A stretch of DNA of 64,000 bases, taken from NCBI GenBank assembly GCA_963920525.1, contig OY986440.1, forward strand, positions 930,001 to 994,000. Reading direction: 5' to 3'. The notes under the pieces are model-generated. The model ran no database searches, was not told the DNA's origin, and saw only the letters and a program-made list of their open reading frames with translations. A program made the translations under genes and the position numbers. The stretch is from Dichetophora obliterata (Eukaryota; Arthropoda; Insecta; Diptera; Sciomyzidae). Positions 25,445 to 37,443 of the stretch are shown here, piece after piece. Numbering within the stretch: position 1 is the stretch's first letter; every line of letters begins with the position of its first letter.

Positions 25445-27710
25445 TTGACATCAAAAACATTCACATATCTTCAAAATTGGAGAAATTTTCAGTATAACGA
25501 CTTTTTCATAAAACATCGTTGCCTAAGAACGAGAAAAAAACGACATGAAAATCAAAGTTTGGTCTTTCGATGCAAATATCTCCGCTGTCCATTAATATAT
25601 TTCATTCAAATTTTTTTTGTTCAAAAGTTCAATAAAATCACTTCACAAAAATAGGTTGAACTATACCGTTAAGTCAGTGTATATATGTTTCATGATTATG
25701 TCAAAAAAGGTCCAAAATATTGACTTTTTACTCAAAAAATGACTCAAAAATTGTTGTTGTTGTAAAAACGAAATCAATTAAAAATTGCACATCTGGCTAC
25801 CTTTCATATGACATAGCATTTACTTGCAAAAATTCTTCCAGCTAAGCGCAAAAATTATTTTACTGTTTTTGTCATCAAAACAACAAGGGTACCCCTTTGA
25901 TTTTTTTCGCGAAATTTATTTTTTCCAAAATGTTGTTTTTATATTTTTTACAAAAAATTTAAGTCTCAAAAATAATTTATGTGAAAAAATTAACCCAATA
26001 TCTCTTTCCAATCAAAAGTTATGGCTAAAAATCTATTTTTTCATACAACTGACTATCTATAGTAATAAAACTCATTTTCTGTTTGTTTGTTTGTTTGTTT
26101 GGCCTTTATACAAATCGAAACGGCTCAATGGATTTCTCTCAAACTAGGTATACATATTAAGTACATCCCAACTTAAAATGTTACATACTTAGTTTTTGCC
26201 ACGCCCCCTCTGAAATTTTTCAACTAACGGTAATTTCGTTATTATAAAACTTTTTACTATCGGAGATTTTTTTGTATTTAATTTTAAAAAATTTTTGTTA
26301 TTTTGACATCAAAAACATTCACATATCTTCAAAATTGGAGAAATTTTCAGTATAACGACTTTTTCATAAAACATCGTTGCCTAAGAACGAGAAAAAAACG
26401 ACATGAAAATCAAAGTTTGGTCTTTCGATGCAAATATCTCCGCTGTCCATTAATATATTTCATTCAAATTTTTTTTGTTCAAAAGTTCAATAAAATCACT
26501 TCACAAAAATAGGTTGAACTGTACCGTTAAGTCAGTGTATATATGTTTCATGATTATGTCAAAAAAGGTCCAAAATATTGACTTTTTACTCAAAAAATGA
26601 CTCAAAAATTGTTGTTGTTGTAAAAACGAAATCAATTAAAAATTGCACATCTGGCTATTTTTCATATGACATAGCATTTACTTGCAAAAATTCTTCCAGC
26701 TAAGCGCAAAAATTATTTTACTGTTTTTGTCATCAAAACAACAAGGGTACCCCCTTTGATTTTTTTCGCGAAATTTATTTTTTCCAAAATGTTGTTTTTA
26801 TATTTTTTACAAAAAATTCAAGTCTCAAAAATAATTTATGTGAAAAAATTAACCCAATATCTCTTTCCAATCAAAAGTTATGGCTAAAAATCTATTTTTT
26901 CATACAACTGACTATCTATAGTAAGTAATAAAACTCATTTTCTGTTTGTTTGTTTGTTTGTTTGGCCTTTATACAAATCTAAACGGCTCAATGGATTTCT
27001 CTCAAACTAGGTATACATATTAAGTACATCCCAACTTAAAATGTTACATACTTAGTTTTTGCCACGCCCCCTCTGAAATTTTTCAACTAACGGTAATTTC
27101 GTTATTATAAAACTTTTTACTATCGGAGATTTTTTTGTATTTAATTTTAAAAAATTTTTGTTATTTTGACATCAAAAACATTCACATATCTTCAAAATTG
27201 GAGAAATTTTCAGTATAACGACTTTTTCATAAAACATCGTTGCCTAAGAACGAGAAAAAAACGACATGAAAATCAAAGTTTGGTCTTTCGATGCAAATAT
27301 CTCCGCTGTCCATTAATATATTTCATTCAAATTTTTTTTGTTCAAAAGTTCAATAAAATCACTTCACAAAAATAGGTTGAACTATACCGTTAAGTCAGTG
27401 TATATATGTTTCATGATTATGTCAAAAAAGGTCCAAAATATTGACTTTTTACTCAAAAAATGACTCAAAAATTGTTGTTGTTGTAAAAACGAAATCAATT
27501 AAAAATTGCACATCTGGCTACCTTTCATATGACATAGCATTTACTTGCAAAAATTCTTCCAGCTAAGCGCAAAAATTATTTTACTGTTTTTGTCATCAAA
27601 ACAACAAGGGTACCCCCTTTGATTTTTTTCGCGAAATTTATTTTTTCCAAAATGTTGTTTTTATATTTTTTACAAAAAAGTCAAGTCTCAAAAATAATTT
27701 ATGTGAAAAA

Positions 27711-27905
27711 ATTAATGGCTAAAAATCTATTTTTCATACCAGACTATTAATAAAACTTAGTTTTGTGTTAAAATTCTCTATATAGTTTGAACGTCCCCAT
27801 ATATCTCTAAGAATGCAGTTGTGTGTCTAAAGTAATTACGAACATTTTGGATTATACAAAATTTTCTTTATAGTGATCATCTACTTATATTCATCTACTT
27901 ATATT
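27711..27905 (+). repeat. Replaced segment, copy 1 (TTTG-less alternative core)
   Basis: After GTGAAAAAATTAA the usual 28 bp beginning CCCAATATCTC is absent. A diverged version of TGGCTAAAAATC...TAATAAAACT follows, then about 140 bp unrelated to the normal monomer, including GAACGTCCCCATATATC and AAGAATGCAGTTGTGTG. It ends in a perfect 14-bp tandem duplication, CATCTACTTATATT (27878-27891, 27892-27905), and rejoins the standard monomer at AAGTACATCCC. The TTTG tract and the ACGGCTCAATGG core are both lost. It is always preceded by AAAAAAGTCAAG instead of AAAAAATTCAAG. It could descend from a diverged sister monomer or an older form of the satellite. Confidence 0.92.
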
Positions 27906-28687
27906 AAGTACATCCCAACTTAAAATGTTACATACTTAGTTTTTGCCACGCCCCCTCTGAAATTTTTCAACTAACGGTAATTTCGTTATTATAAAACTTT
28001 TTACTATCGGAGATTTTTTTGTATTTAATTTTAAAAAATTTTTGTTATTTTGACATCAAAAACATTCACATATCTTCAAAATTGGAGAAATTTTCAGTAT
28101 AACGACTTTTTCATAAAACATCGTTGCCTAAGAACGAGAAAAAAACGACATGAAAATCAAAGTTTGGTCTTTCGATGCAAATATCTCCGCTGTCCATTAA
28201 TATATTTCATTCAAATTTTTTTTGTTCAAAAGTTCAATAAAATCACTTCACAAAAATAGGTTGAACTGTACCGTTAAGTCAGTGTATATATGTTTCATGA
28301 TTATGTCAAAAAAGGTCCAAAATATTGACTTTTTACTCAAAAAATGACTCAAAAATTGTTGTTGTTGTAAAAACGAAATCAATTAAAAATTGCACATCTG
28401 GCTACCTTTCATATGACATAGCATTTACTTGCAAAAATTCTTCCAGCTAAGCGCAAAAATTATTTTACTGTTTTTGTCATCAAAACAACAAGGGTACCCC
28501 CTTTGATTTTTTTCGCGAAATTTATTTTTTCCAAAATGTTGTTTTTATATTTTTTACAAAAAATTCAAGTCTTAAAAATAATTTATGTGAAAAAATTAAC
28601 CCAATATCTCTTTCCAATCAAAAGTTATGGCTAAAAATCTATTTTTTCATACAACTGACTATCTATAGTAATAAAACTCATTTTCTG

Positions 28688-28699
28688 TTTGTTTGTTTG
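28688..28699 (+). repeat. Shortest TTTG tract (3 copies)
   Basis: Three TTTG copies against the usual five, which accounts for the 851-bp length of this monomer. No other change is seen in the immediate flanks. Confidence 0.95.
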
Positions 28700-31169
28700 G
28701 CCTTTATACAAATCTAAACGGCTCAATGGATTTCTCTCAAACTAGGTATACATATTAAGTACATCCCAACTTAAAATGTTACATACTTAGTTTTTGCCAC
28801 GCCCCCTCTGAAATTTTTCAACTAACGGTAATTTCGTTATTATAAAACTTTTTACTATCGGAGATTTTTTTGTATATAATTTTAAAAAATTTTTGTTATT
28901 TTGACATCAAAAACATTCACATATCTTCAAAATTGGAGAAATTTTCAGTATAACGACTTTTTCATAAAACATCGTTGCCTAAGAACAAGAAAAAAACGAC
29001 ATGGAAATCAAAGTTTGGTCTTTCGATGCAAATATCTCCGCTGTCCATTAATATATTTCATTCAAATTTTTTTGTTCAAAAGTTCAATAAAATCACTTCA
29101 CAAAAATAGGTTGAACTGTACCGTTAAGTCAGTGTATATATGTTTCATGATTATGTCAAAAAAGGTCCAAAATATTGACTTTTTACTCAAAAAATGACTC
29201 AAAAATTGTTGTTGTTGTAAAAACGAAATCAATTAAAAATTGCACATCTGGCTACCTTTCATATGACATAGCATTTACTTGCAAAAATTCTTCCAGCTAA
29301 GCGCAAAAATTATTTTACTGTTTTTGTCATCAAAACAACAAGGGTACCCCCTTTGATTTTTTTCGCGAAATTTATTTTTTCCAAAATGTTGTTTTTATAT
29401 TTTTTACAAAAAATTCAAGTCTCAAAAATAATTTATGTGAAAAAATTAACCCAATATCTCTTTCCAATCAAAAGTTATGGCTAAAAATCTATTTTTTCAT
29501 ACAACTGACTATCTATAGTAATAAAACTCATTTTCTGTTTGTTTGTTTGTTTGTTTGGCCTTTATACAAATCTAAACGGCTCAATGGATTTCTCTCAAAC
29601 TAGGTATACATATTAAGTACATCCCAACTTAAAATGTTACATACTTAGTTTTTGCCACGTCCCCTCTGAAATTTTTCAACTAACGGTAATTTCGTTATTA
29701 TAAAACTTTTTAGTATCGGAGATTTTTTTGTATTTAATTTTAAAAAATTTTTGTTATTTTGACATCAAAAACATTCACATATCTTCAAAATTGGAGAAAT
29801 TTTCAGTATAACGACTTTTTCATAAAACATCGTTGCCTAAGAACAAGAAAAAAACGACATGAAAATCAAAGTTTGGTCTTTCGATGCAAATATCTCCGCT
29901 GTCCATTAATATATTTCATTCAAATTTTTTTGTTCAAAAGTTCAATAAAATCACTTCACAAAAATAGGTTGAACTGTACCGTTAAGTCAGTGTATATATG
30001 TTTCATGATTATGTCAAAAAAGGTCCAAAATATTGACTTTTTACTCAAAAAATGACTCAAAAATTGTTGTTGTTGTAAAAACGAAATCAATTAAAAATTG
30101 CACATCTGGCTACCTTTCATATGACATAGCATTTACTTGCAAAAATTCTTCCAGCTAAGCGCAAAAATTATTTTACTGTTTTTGTCATCAAAACAACAAG
30201 GGTACCCCCTTTGATTTTTTTCGCGAAATTTATTTTTTCCAAAATGTTGTTTTTATATTTTTTACAAAAAATTCAAGTCTCAAAAATAATTTATGTGAAA
30301 AAATTAACCCAATATCTCTTTCCAATCAAAAGTTATGGCTAAAAATCTATTTTTTCATACAACTGACTATCTATAGTAAGTAATAAAACTCATTTTCTGT
30401 TTGTTTGTTTGTTTGTTTGTTTGGCCTTTATACAAATCTAAACGGCTCAATGGATTTCTCTCAAACTAGGTATACATATTAAGTACATCCCAACTTAAAA
30501 TGTTACATACTTAGTTTTTGCCACGCCCCCTCTGAAATTTTTCAACTAACGGTAATTTCGTTATTATAAAACTTTTTACCATCGGAGATTTTTTTGTATT
30601 TAATTTTAAAAAATTTTTGTTATTTTGACATCAAAAACATTCACATATCTTCAAAATTGGAGAAATTTTCAGTATAACGACTTTTTCATAAAACATCGTT
30701 GCCTAAGAACGAGAAAAAAACGACATGAAAATCAAAGTTTGGTCTTTCGATGCAAATAACTCCGCTGTCCATTAATATATTTCATTCAAATTTTTTTTGT
30801 TCAAAAGTTCAATAAAATCACTTCACAAAAATAGGTTGAACTGTACCGTTAAGTCAGTGTATATATGTTTCATGATTATGTCAAAAAAGGTCCAAAATAT
30901 TGACTTTTTACTCAAAAAATGACTCAAAAATTGTTGTTGTTGTAAAAACGAAATCAATTAAAAATTGCACATCTGGCTACCTTTCATATGACATAGCATT
31001 TACTTGCAAAAATTCTTCCAGCTAAGCGCAAAAATTATTTTACTGTTTTTGTCATCAAAACAACAAGGGTACCCCCTTTGATTTTTTTCGCGAAATTTAT
31101 TTTTTCCAAAATGTTGTTTTTATATTTTTTACAAAAAAGTCAAGTCTCAAAAATAATTTATGTGAAAAA

Positions 31170-31364
31170 ATTAATGGCTAAAAATCTATTTTTCATACCA
31201 GACTATTAATAAAACTTAGTTTTGTGTTAAAATTCTCTATATAGTTTGAACGTCCCCATATATCTCTAAGAATGCAGTTGTGTGTCTAAAGTAATTACGA
31301 ACATTTTGGATTATACAAAATTTTCTTTATAGTGATCATCTACTTATATTCATCTACTTATATT
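31170..31364 (+). repeat. Replaced segment, copy 2
   Basis: It appears identical to the copy at 27711 along its whole length, 3459 bp downstream, including the 14-bp tandem pair at 31337-31364. The same G marker (AAAAAAGTCAAG) lies just upstream. Downstream it has AGTATCGG rather than ACTATCGG, so the flanking monomer is not itself a perfect copy. Confidence 0.92.
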
Positions 31365-31508
31365 AAGTACATCCCAACTTAAAATGTTACATACTTAGTT
31401 TTTGCCACGCCCCCTCTGAAATTTTTCAACTAACGGTAATTTCGTTATTATAAAACTTTTTAGTATCGGAGATTTTTTTGTATTTAATTTTAAAAAATTT
31501 TTGTTACT

Positions 31509-32367
31509 TTGACATCAAAAACATTCACATATCTTCAAAATTGAAGAAATTTTCAGTATAACGACTTTTTCATAAAACATCGTTGCCTAAGAACGAGAAA
31601 AAAACGACATGAAAATCAAAGTTTGGTCTTTCGATGCAAATATCTCCGCTGTCCATTAATATATTTCATTCAAATTTTTTTTGTTCAAAAGTTCAATAAA
31701 ATAACTTCACAAAAATAGGTTGAACTGTACCGTTAAGTCAGTGTATATATGTTTCATGATTATGTCAAAAAAGGTCCAAAATATTGACTTTTTACTCAAA
31801 AAATGACTCAAAAATTGTTGTTGTTGTAAAAACGAAATCAATTAAAAATTGCACATCTGGCTACCTTTCATATGACATAGCATTTACTTGCAAAAATTCT
31901 TCCAGCTAAGCGCAAAAATTATTTTACTGTTTTTGTCATCAAAACAACAAGGGTACCCCCTTTGATTTTTTTCGCGAAATTTATTTTTTCCAAAATGTTG
32001 TTTTTATATTTTTTACAAAAAAGTCAAGTCTCAAAAATAATTTATGTGAAAAAATTAACCCAATATCTCTTTCCAATCAAAAGTTATGGCTAAAAATCTA
32101 TTTTTTCATACAACTGACTATCTATAGTAATAAAACTCATTTTCTGTTTGTTTGTTTGTTTGTTTGGCCTTTATACAAATCTAAACGGCTCAATGGATTT
32201 CTCTCAAACTAGGTATACATATTAAGTACATCCCAACTTAAAATGTTACATACTTAGTTTTTGCCACGCCCCCTCTGAAATTTTTCAACTAACGGTAATT
32301 TCGTTATTATAAAACTTTTTACTATCGGAAATTTTTTTGTATTTAATTTTAAAAAATTTTTGTTATT
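31509..32367 (+). repeat. Mosaic monomer: replaced-segment marker joined to the standard core
   Basis: It carries AAAAAAGTCAAG (G at 32023), otherwise seen only next to the replaced segment, but then continues with the normal ACCCAATATCTC and TTTG core. It sits directly after the replaced-segment monomer at 30625. A short conversion tract or crossover within about 35 bp, between the G marker and the CCCAATATC segment, would explain it. Confidence 0.75.
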
Positions 32368-35300
32368 TTGACATCAAAAACATTCACATATCTTCAAAAT
32401 TGGAGAAATTTTCAGTATAACGACTTTTTCATAAAACATCGTTGCCTAAGAACGAGAAAAAAACGACATGAAAATCAAAGTTTGGTCTTTCGATGCAAAT
32501 ATCTCCGCTGTCCATTAATATATTTCATTCAAATTTTTTTTGTTCAAAAGTTCAATAAAATCACTTCACAAAAATAGGTTGAACTATACCGTTAAGTCAG
32601 TGTATATATGTTTCATGATTATGTCAAAAAAGGTCCAAAATATTGACTTTTTACTCAAAAAATGACTCAAAAATTGTTGTTGTTGTAAAAACGAAATCAA
32701 TTAAAAATTGCACATCTGGCTACCTTTCATATGACATAGCATTTACTTGCAAAAATTCTTCCAGCTAAGCGCAAAAATTATTTTACTGTTTTTGTCATCA
32801 AAACAACAAGGGTACCCCCTTTGATTTTTTTCGCGAAATTTATTTTTTCCAAAATGTTGTTTTTATATTTTTTACAAAAAATTCAAGTCTCAAAAATAAT
32901 TTATGTGAAAAAATTAACCCAATATCTCTTTCCAATCAAAAGTTATGGCTAAAAATCTATTTTTTCATACAACTGACTATCTATAGTAATAAAACTCATT
33001 TTCTGTTTGTTTGTTTGTTTGTTTGGCCTTTATACAAATCTAAACGGCTCAATGGATTTCTCTCAAACTAGGTATACATATTAAGTACATCCCAACTTAA
33101 AATGTTACATACTTAGTTTTTGCCACGCCCCCTCTGAAATTTTTCAACTAACGGTAATTTCGTTATTATAAAACTTTTTAGTATCGGAGATTTTTTTGTA
33201 TTTAATTTTAAAAAATTTTTGTTATTTTGACATCAAAAACATTCACATATCTTTAAAATTGGAGAAATTTTCAGTATAACGACTTTTTCATAAAACATCG
33301 TTGCCTAAGAACGAGAAAAAAACGACATGAAAATCAAAGTTTGGTCTTTCGATGCAAATATCTCCGCTGTCCATTAATATATTTCATTCAAATTTTTTTT
33401 GTTCAAAAGTCCAATAAAATCACTTCACAAAAATAGGTTGAACTGTACCGTTAAGTCAGTGTATATATATTTTATGATTATGTCAAAAAAGGTCCAAAAT
33501 ATTGACTTTTTACTCAAAAAATGACTCAAAAATTGTTGTTGTTGTAAAAACGAAATCAATTAAAAATTGCACATCTGGCTACCTTTCATATGACATAGCA
33601 TTTACTTGCAAAAATTCTTCCAGCTAAGCGCAAAAATTATTTTACTGTTTTTGTCATCAAAACAACAAGGGTACCCCCTTTGATTTTTTTCGCGAAATTT
33701 ATTTTTTCCAAAATGTTGTTTTTATATTTTTTACAAAAAATTTAAGTCTCAAAAATAATTTATGTGAAAAAATTAACCCAATATCTCTTTCCAATCAAAA
33801 GTTATGGCTAAAAATCTATTTTTTCATACAACTGACTATCTATAGTAATAAAACTCATTTTCTGTTTGTTTGTTTGTTTGTTTGGCCTTTATACAAATCG
33901 AAACGGCTCAATGGATTTCTCTCAAACTAGGTATACATATTAAGTACATACCAACTTAAAATGTTACATACTTAGTTTTTGCCACGCCCCCTCTGAAATT
34001 TTTCAACTAACGGTAATTTCGTTATTATAAAACTTTTTAGTATCGGAGATTTTTTTGTATTTAATTTTAAAAAATTTTTGTTATTTTGACATCAAAAACA
34101 TTCACATATCTTCAAAATTGGAGAAATTTTCAGTATAACGACTTTTTCATAAAACATCGTTGCCTAAGAACGAGAAAAAAACGACATGAAAATCAAAGTT
34201 TGGTCTTTCGATGCAAATATCTCCGCTGTCCATTAATATATTTCATTCAAATTTTTTTTGTTCAAAAGTTCAATAAAATCACTTCACAAAAATAGGTTGA
34301 ACTGTACCGTTAAGTCAGTGTATATATGTTTCATGATTATGTCAAAAAAGGTCCAAAATATTGACTTTTTACTCAAAAAATGACTCAAAAATTGTTGTTG
34401 TTGTAAAAACGAAATCAATTAAAAATTGCACATCTGGCTATTTTTCATATGACATAGCATTTACTTGCAAAAATTCTTCCAGCTAAGCGCAAAAATTATT
34501 TTACTGTTTTTGTCATCAAAACAACAAGGGTACCCCCTTTGATTTTTTTCGCGAAATTTATTTTTTCCAAAATGTTGTTTTTATATTTTTTACAAAAAAT
34601 TCAAGTCTCAAAAATAATTTATGTGAAAAAATTAACCCAATATCTCTTTCCAATCAAAAGTTATGGCTAAAAATCTATTTTTTCATACAACTGACTATCT
34701 ATAGTAAGAAATAAAACTCATTTTCTGTTTGTTTGTTTGTTTGTTTGGCCTTTATACAAATCTAAACGGCTCAATGGATTTCTCTCAAACTAGGTATACA
34801 TATTAAGTACATCCCAACTTAAAATGTTACATACTTAGTTTTTGCCACGCCCCCTCTGAAATTTTTCAACTAACGGTAATTTCGTTATTATAAAACTTTT
34901 TACCATCGGAGATTTTTTTGTATTTAATTTTAAAAAATTTTTGTTATTTTGACATCAAAAACATTCACATATCTTCAAAATTGGAGAAATTTTCAGTATA
35001 ACGACTTTTTCATAAAACATCGTTGCCTAAGAACGAGAAAAAAACGACATGAAAATCAAAGTTTGGTCTTTCGATGCAAATATCTCCGCTGTCCATTAAT
35101 ATATTTCATTCAAATTTTTTTTGTTCAAAAGTTCAATAAAATCACTTCACAAAAATAGGTTGAACTGTACCGTTAAGTCAGTGTATATATGTTTCATGAT
35201 TATGTCAAAAAAGGTCCAAAATATTGACTTTTTACTCAAAAAATGACTCAAAAATTGTTGTTGTTGTAAAAACGAAATCAATTAAAAATTGCACATCTGG

Positions 35301-35493
35301 CTACCTTTCATATGACATAGCATTTACTTGCAAAAATTCTTCCAGCTAAGCGCAAAAATTATTTTACTGTTTTTGTCATCAAAACAACAAGGGTACCCCC
35401 TTTGATTTTTTTCGCGAAATTTATTTTTTCCAAAATGTTGTTTTTATATTTTTTACAAAAAAGTCAAGTCTCAAAAATAATTTATGTGAAAAA

Positions 35494-35688
35494 ATTAATG
35501 GCTAAAAATCTATTTTTCATACCAGACTATTAATAAAACTTAGTTTTGTGTTAAAATTCTCTATATAGTTTGAACGTCCCCATATATCTCTAAGAATGCA
35601 GTTGTGTGTCTAAAGTAATTACGAACATTTTGGATTATACAAAATTTTCTTTATAGTGATCATCTACTTATATTCATCTACTTATATT
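35494..35688 (+). repeat. Replaced segment, copy 3
   Basis: This is again apparently identical to copies 1 and 2, 4324 bp (five monomers) after copy 2. The 14-bp tandem pair lies at 35661-35674 and 35675-35688. It follows a CTATTTTTCAT-type monomer (34440), as does copy 1. Confidence 0.92.
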
Positions 35689-37439
35689 AAGTACATCCCA
35701 ACTTAAAATGTTACATACTTAGTTTTTGCCACGCCCCCTCTGAAATTTTTCAACTAACGGTAATTTCGTTATTATAAAACTTTTTACTATCGGAGATTTT
35801 TTTGTATTTAATTTTAAAAAATTTTTGTTATTTTGACATCAAAAACATTCACATATCTTCAAAATTGGAGAAATTTTCAGTATAACGACTTTTTCATAAA
35901 ACATCGTTGCCTAAGAACGAGAAAAAAACGACATGAAAATCAAAGTTTGGTCTTTCGATGCAAATATCTCCGCTGTCCATTAATATATTTCATTCAAATT
36001 TTTTTTGTTCAAAAGTTCAATAAAATCACTTCACAAAAATAGGTTGAACTGCACCGTTAAGTCAGTGTATATATGTTTCATGATTATGTCAAAAAAGGTC
36101 CAAAATATTGACTTTTTACTCAAAAAATGACTCAAAAATTGTTGTTGTTGTAAAAACGAAATCAATTAAAAATTGCACATCTGGCTACCTTTCATATGAC
36201 ATAGCATTTACTTGCAAAAATTCTTCCAGCTAAGCGCAAAAATTATTTTACTGTTTTTGTCATCAAAACAACAAGGGTACCCCCTTTGATTTTTTTCGCG
36301 AAATTTATTTTTTCCAAAATGTTGTTTTTATATTTTTTGCAAAAAATTCAAGTCTTAAAAATAATTTATGTGAAAAAATTAACCCAATATCTCTTTCCAA
36401 TCAAAAGTTATGGCTAAAAATCTATTTTTTCATACAACTGACTATCTATAGTAATAAAACTCATTTTCTGTTTGTTTGTTTGTTTGTTTGGCCTTTATAC
36501 AAATCTAAACGGCTCAATGGATTTCTCTCAAACTAGGTATACATATTAAGTACATCCCAACTTAAAATGTTACATACTTAGTTTTTGCCACGCCCCCTCT
36601 GAAATTTTTCAACTAGCGGTAATTTCGTTATTATAAAACTTTTTACTATCGTAGATTTTTTTGTATTTAATTTTAAAAAATTTTTGTTATTTTGACATCA
36701 AAAACATTCACATATCTTCAAAATTGGAGAAATTTTCAGTATAACGACTTTTTCATAAAACATCGTTGCCTAAGAACAAGAAAAAAACGACATGAAAATC
36801 AAAGTTTGGTCTTTCGATGCAAATATCTCCGCTGTCCATTAATATATTTCATTCAAATTTTTTTGTTCAAAAGTTCAATAAAATCACTTCACAAAAATAG
36901 GTTGAACTGTACCGTTAAGTCAGTGTATATATGTTTCATGATTATGTCAAAAAAGGTCCAAAATATTGACTTTTTACTCAAAAAATGACTCAAAAATTGT
37001 TGTTGTTGTAAAAACGAAATCAATTAAAAATTGCACATCTGGCTACCTTTCATATGACATAGCATTTACTTGCAAAAATTCTTCCAGCTAAGCGCAAAAA
37101 TTATTTTACTGTTTTTGTCATCAAAACAACAAGGGTACCCCCTTTGATTTTTTTCGCGAAATTTATTTTTTCCAAAATGTTGTTTTTATATTTTTTACAA
37201 AAAATTCAAGTCTCAAAAATAATTTATGTGAAAAAATTAACCCAATATCTCTTTCCAATCAAAAGTTATGGCTAAAAATCTATTTTTTCATACAACTGAC
37301 TATCTATAGTAATAAAACTCATTTTCTGTTTGTTTGTTTGTTTGTTTGGCCTTTATACAAATCTAAACGGCTCAATGGATTTCTCTCAAACTAGGTATAC
37401 ATATTAAGTACATCCCAACTTAAAATGTTACATACTTAG

Positions 37440-37443
37440 TTTT
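37440..37443 (+). repeat. One-T deletion marker (TTAGTTTTGCC), shared 10,359 bp downstream
   Basis: Four T instead of five before GCCACGCC. The only other copy is at 47799-47802, exactly 10,359 bp (12 monomers) downstream. The same offset holds for GAACTATACC (37762/48121) and CTATTTTTCAT (38761/49120). The pair marks a long-range duplicated stretch whose copies have since diverged: 38063 TTTAAG versus TTCAAG, and 38220 GAAACGG versus TAAACGG. Confidence 0.75.

Larger units (their letters stand above)
25445..36691 (+). repeat. Array section with replaced-segment monomers
   Basis: Thirteen monomers, three of them 884 bp long because of the replaced segment (units at 27166, 30625 and 34949). 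Others include an 851-bp unit with only three TTTG copies (28050-28900), an 866-bp unit (29759-30624) with AGTAAGTAAT and six TTTG, and units with CTATTTTTCAT in place of CTACCTTTCAT (26657, 34440). A single-base oddity AGTAAGAAATAAA occurs near 34705. No genes are visible. Confidence 0.85.

Noticed and set aside
27711..27905. Simple transposon insertion in three monomers
   Set aside because: The segment replaces rather than adds to the monomer (net gain only ~21-25 bp), shares diverged homology at its left, and shows no terminal inverted repeats or target-site duplication.
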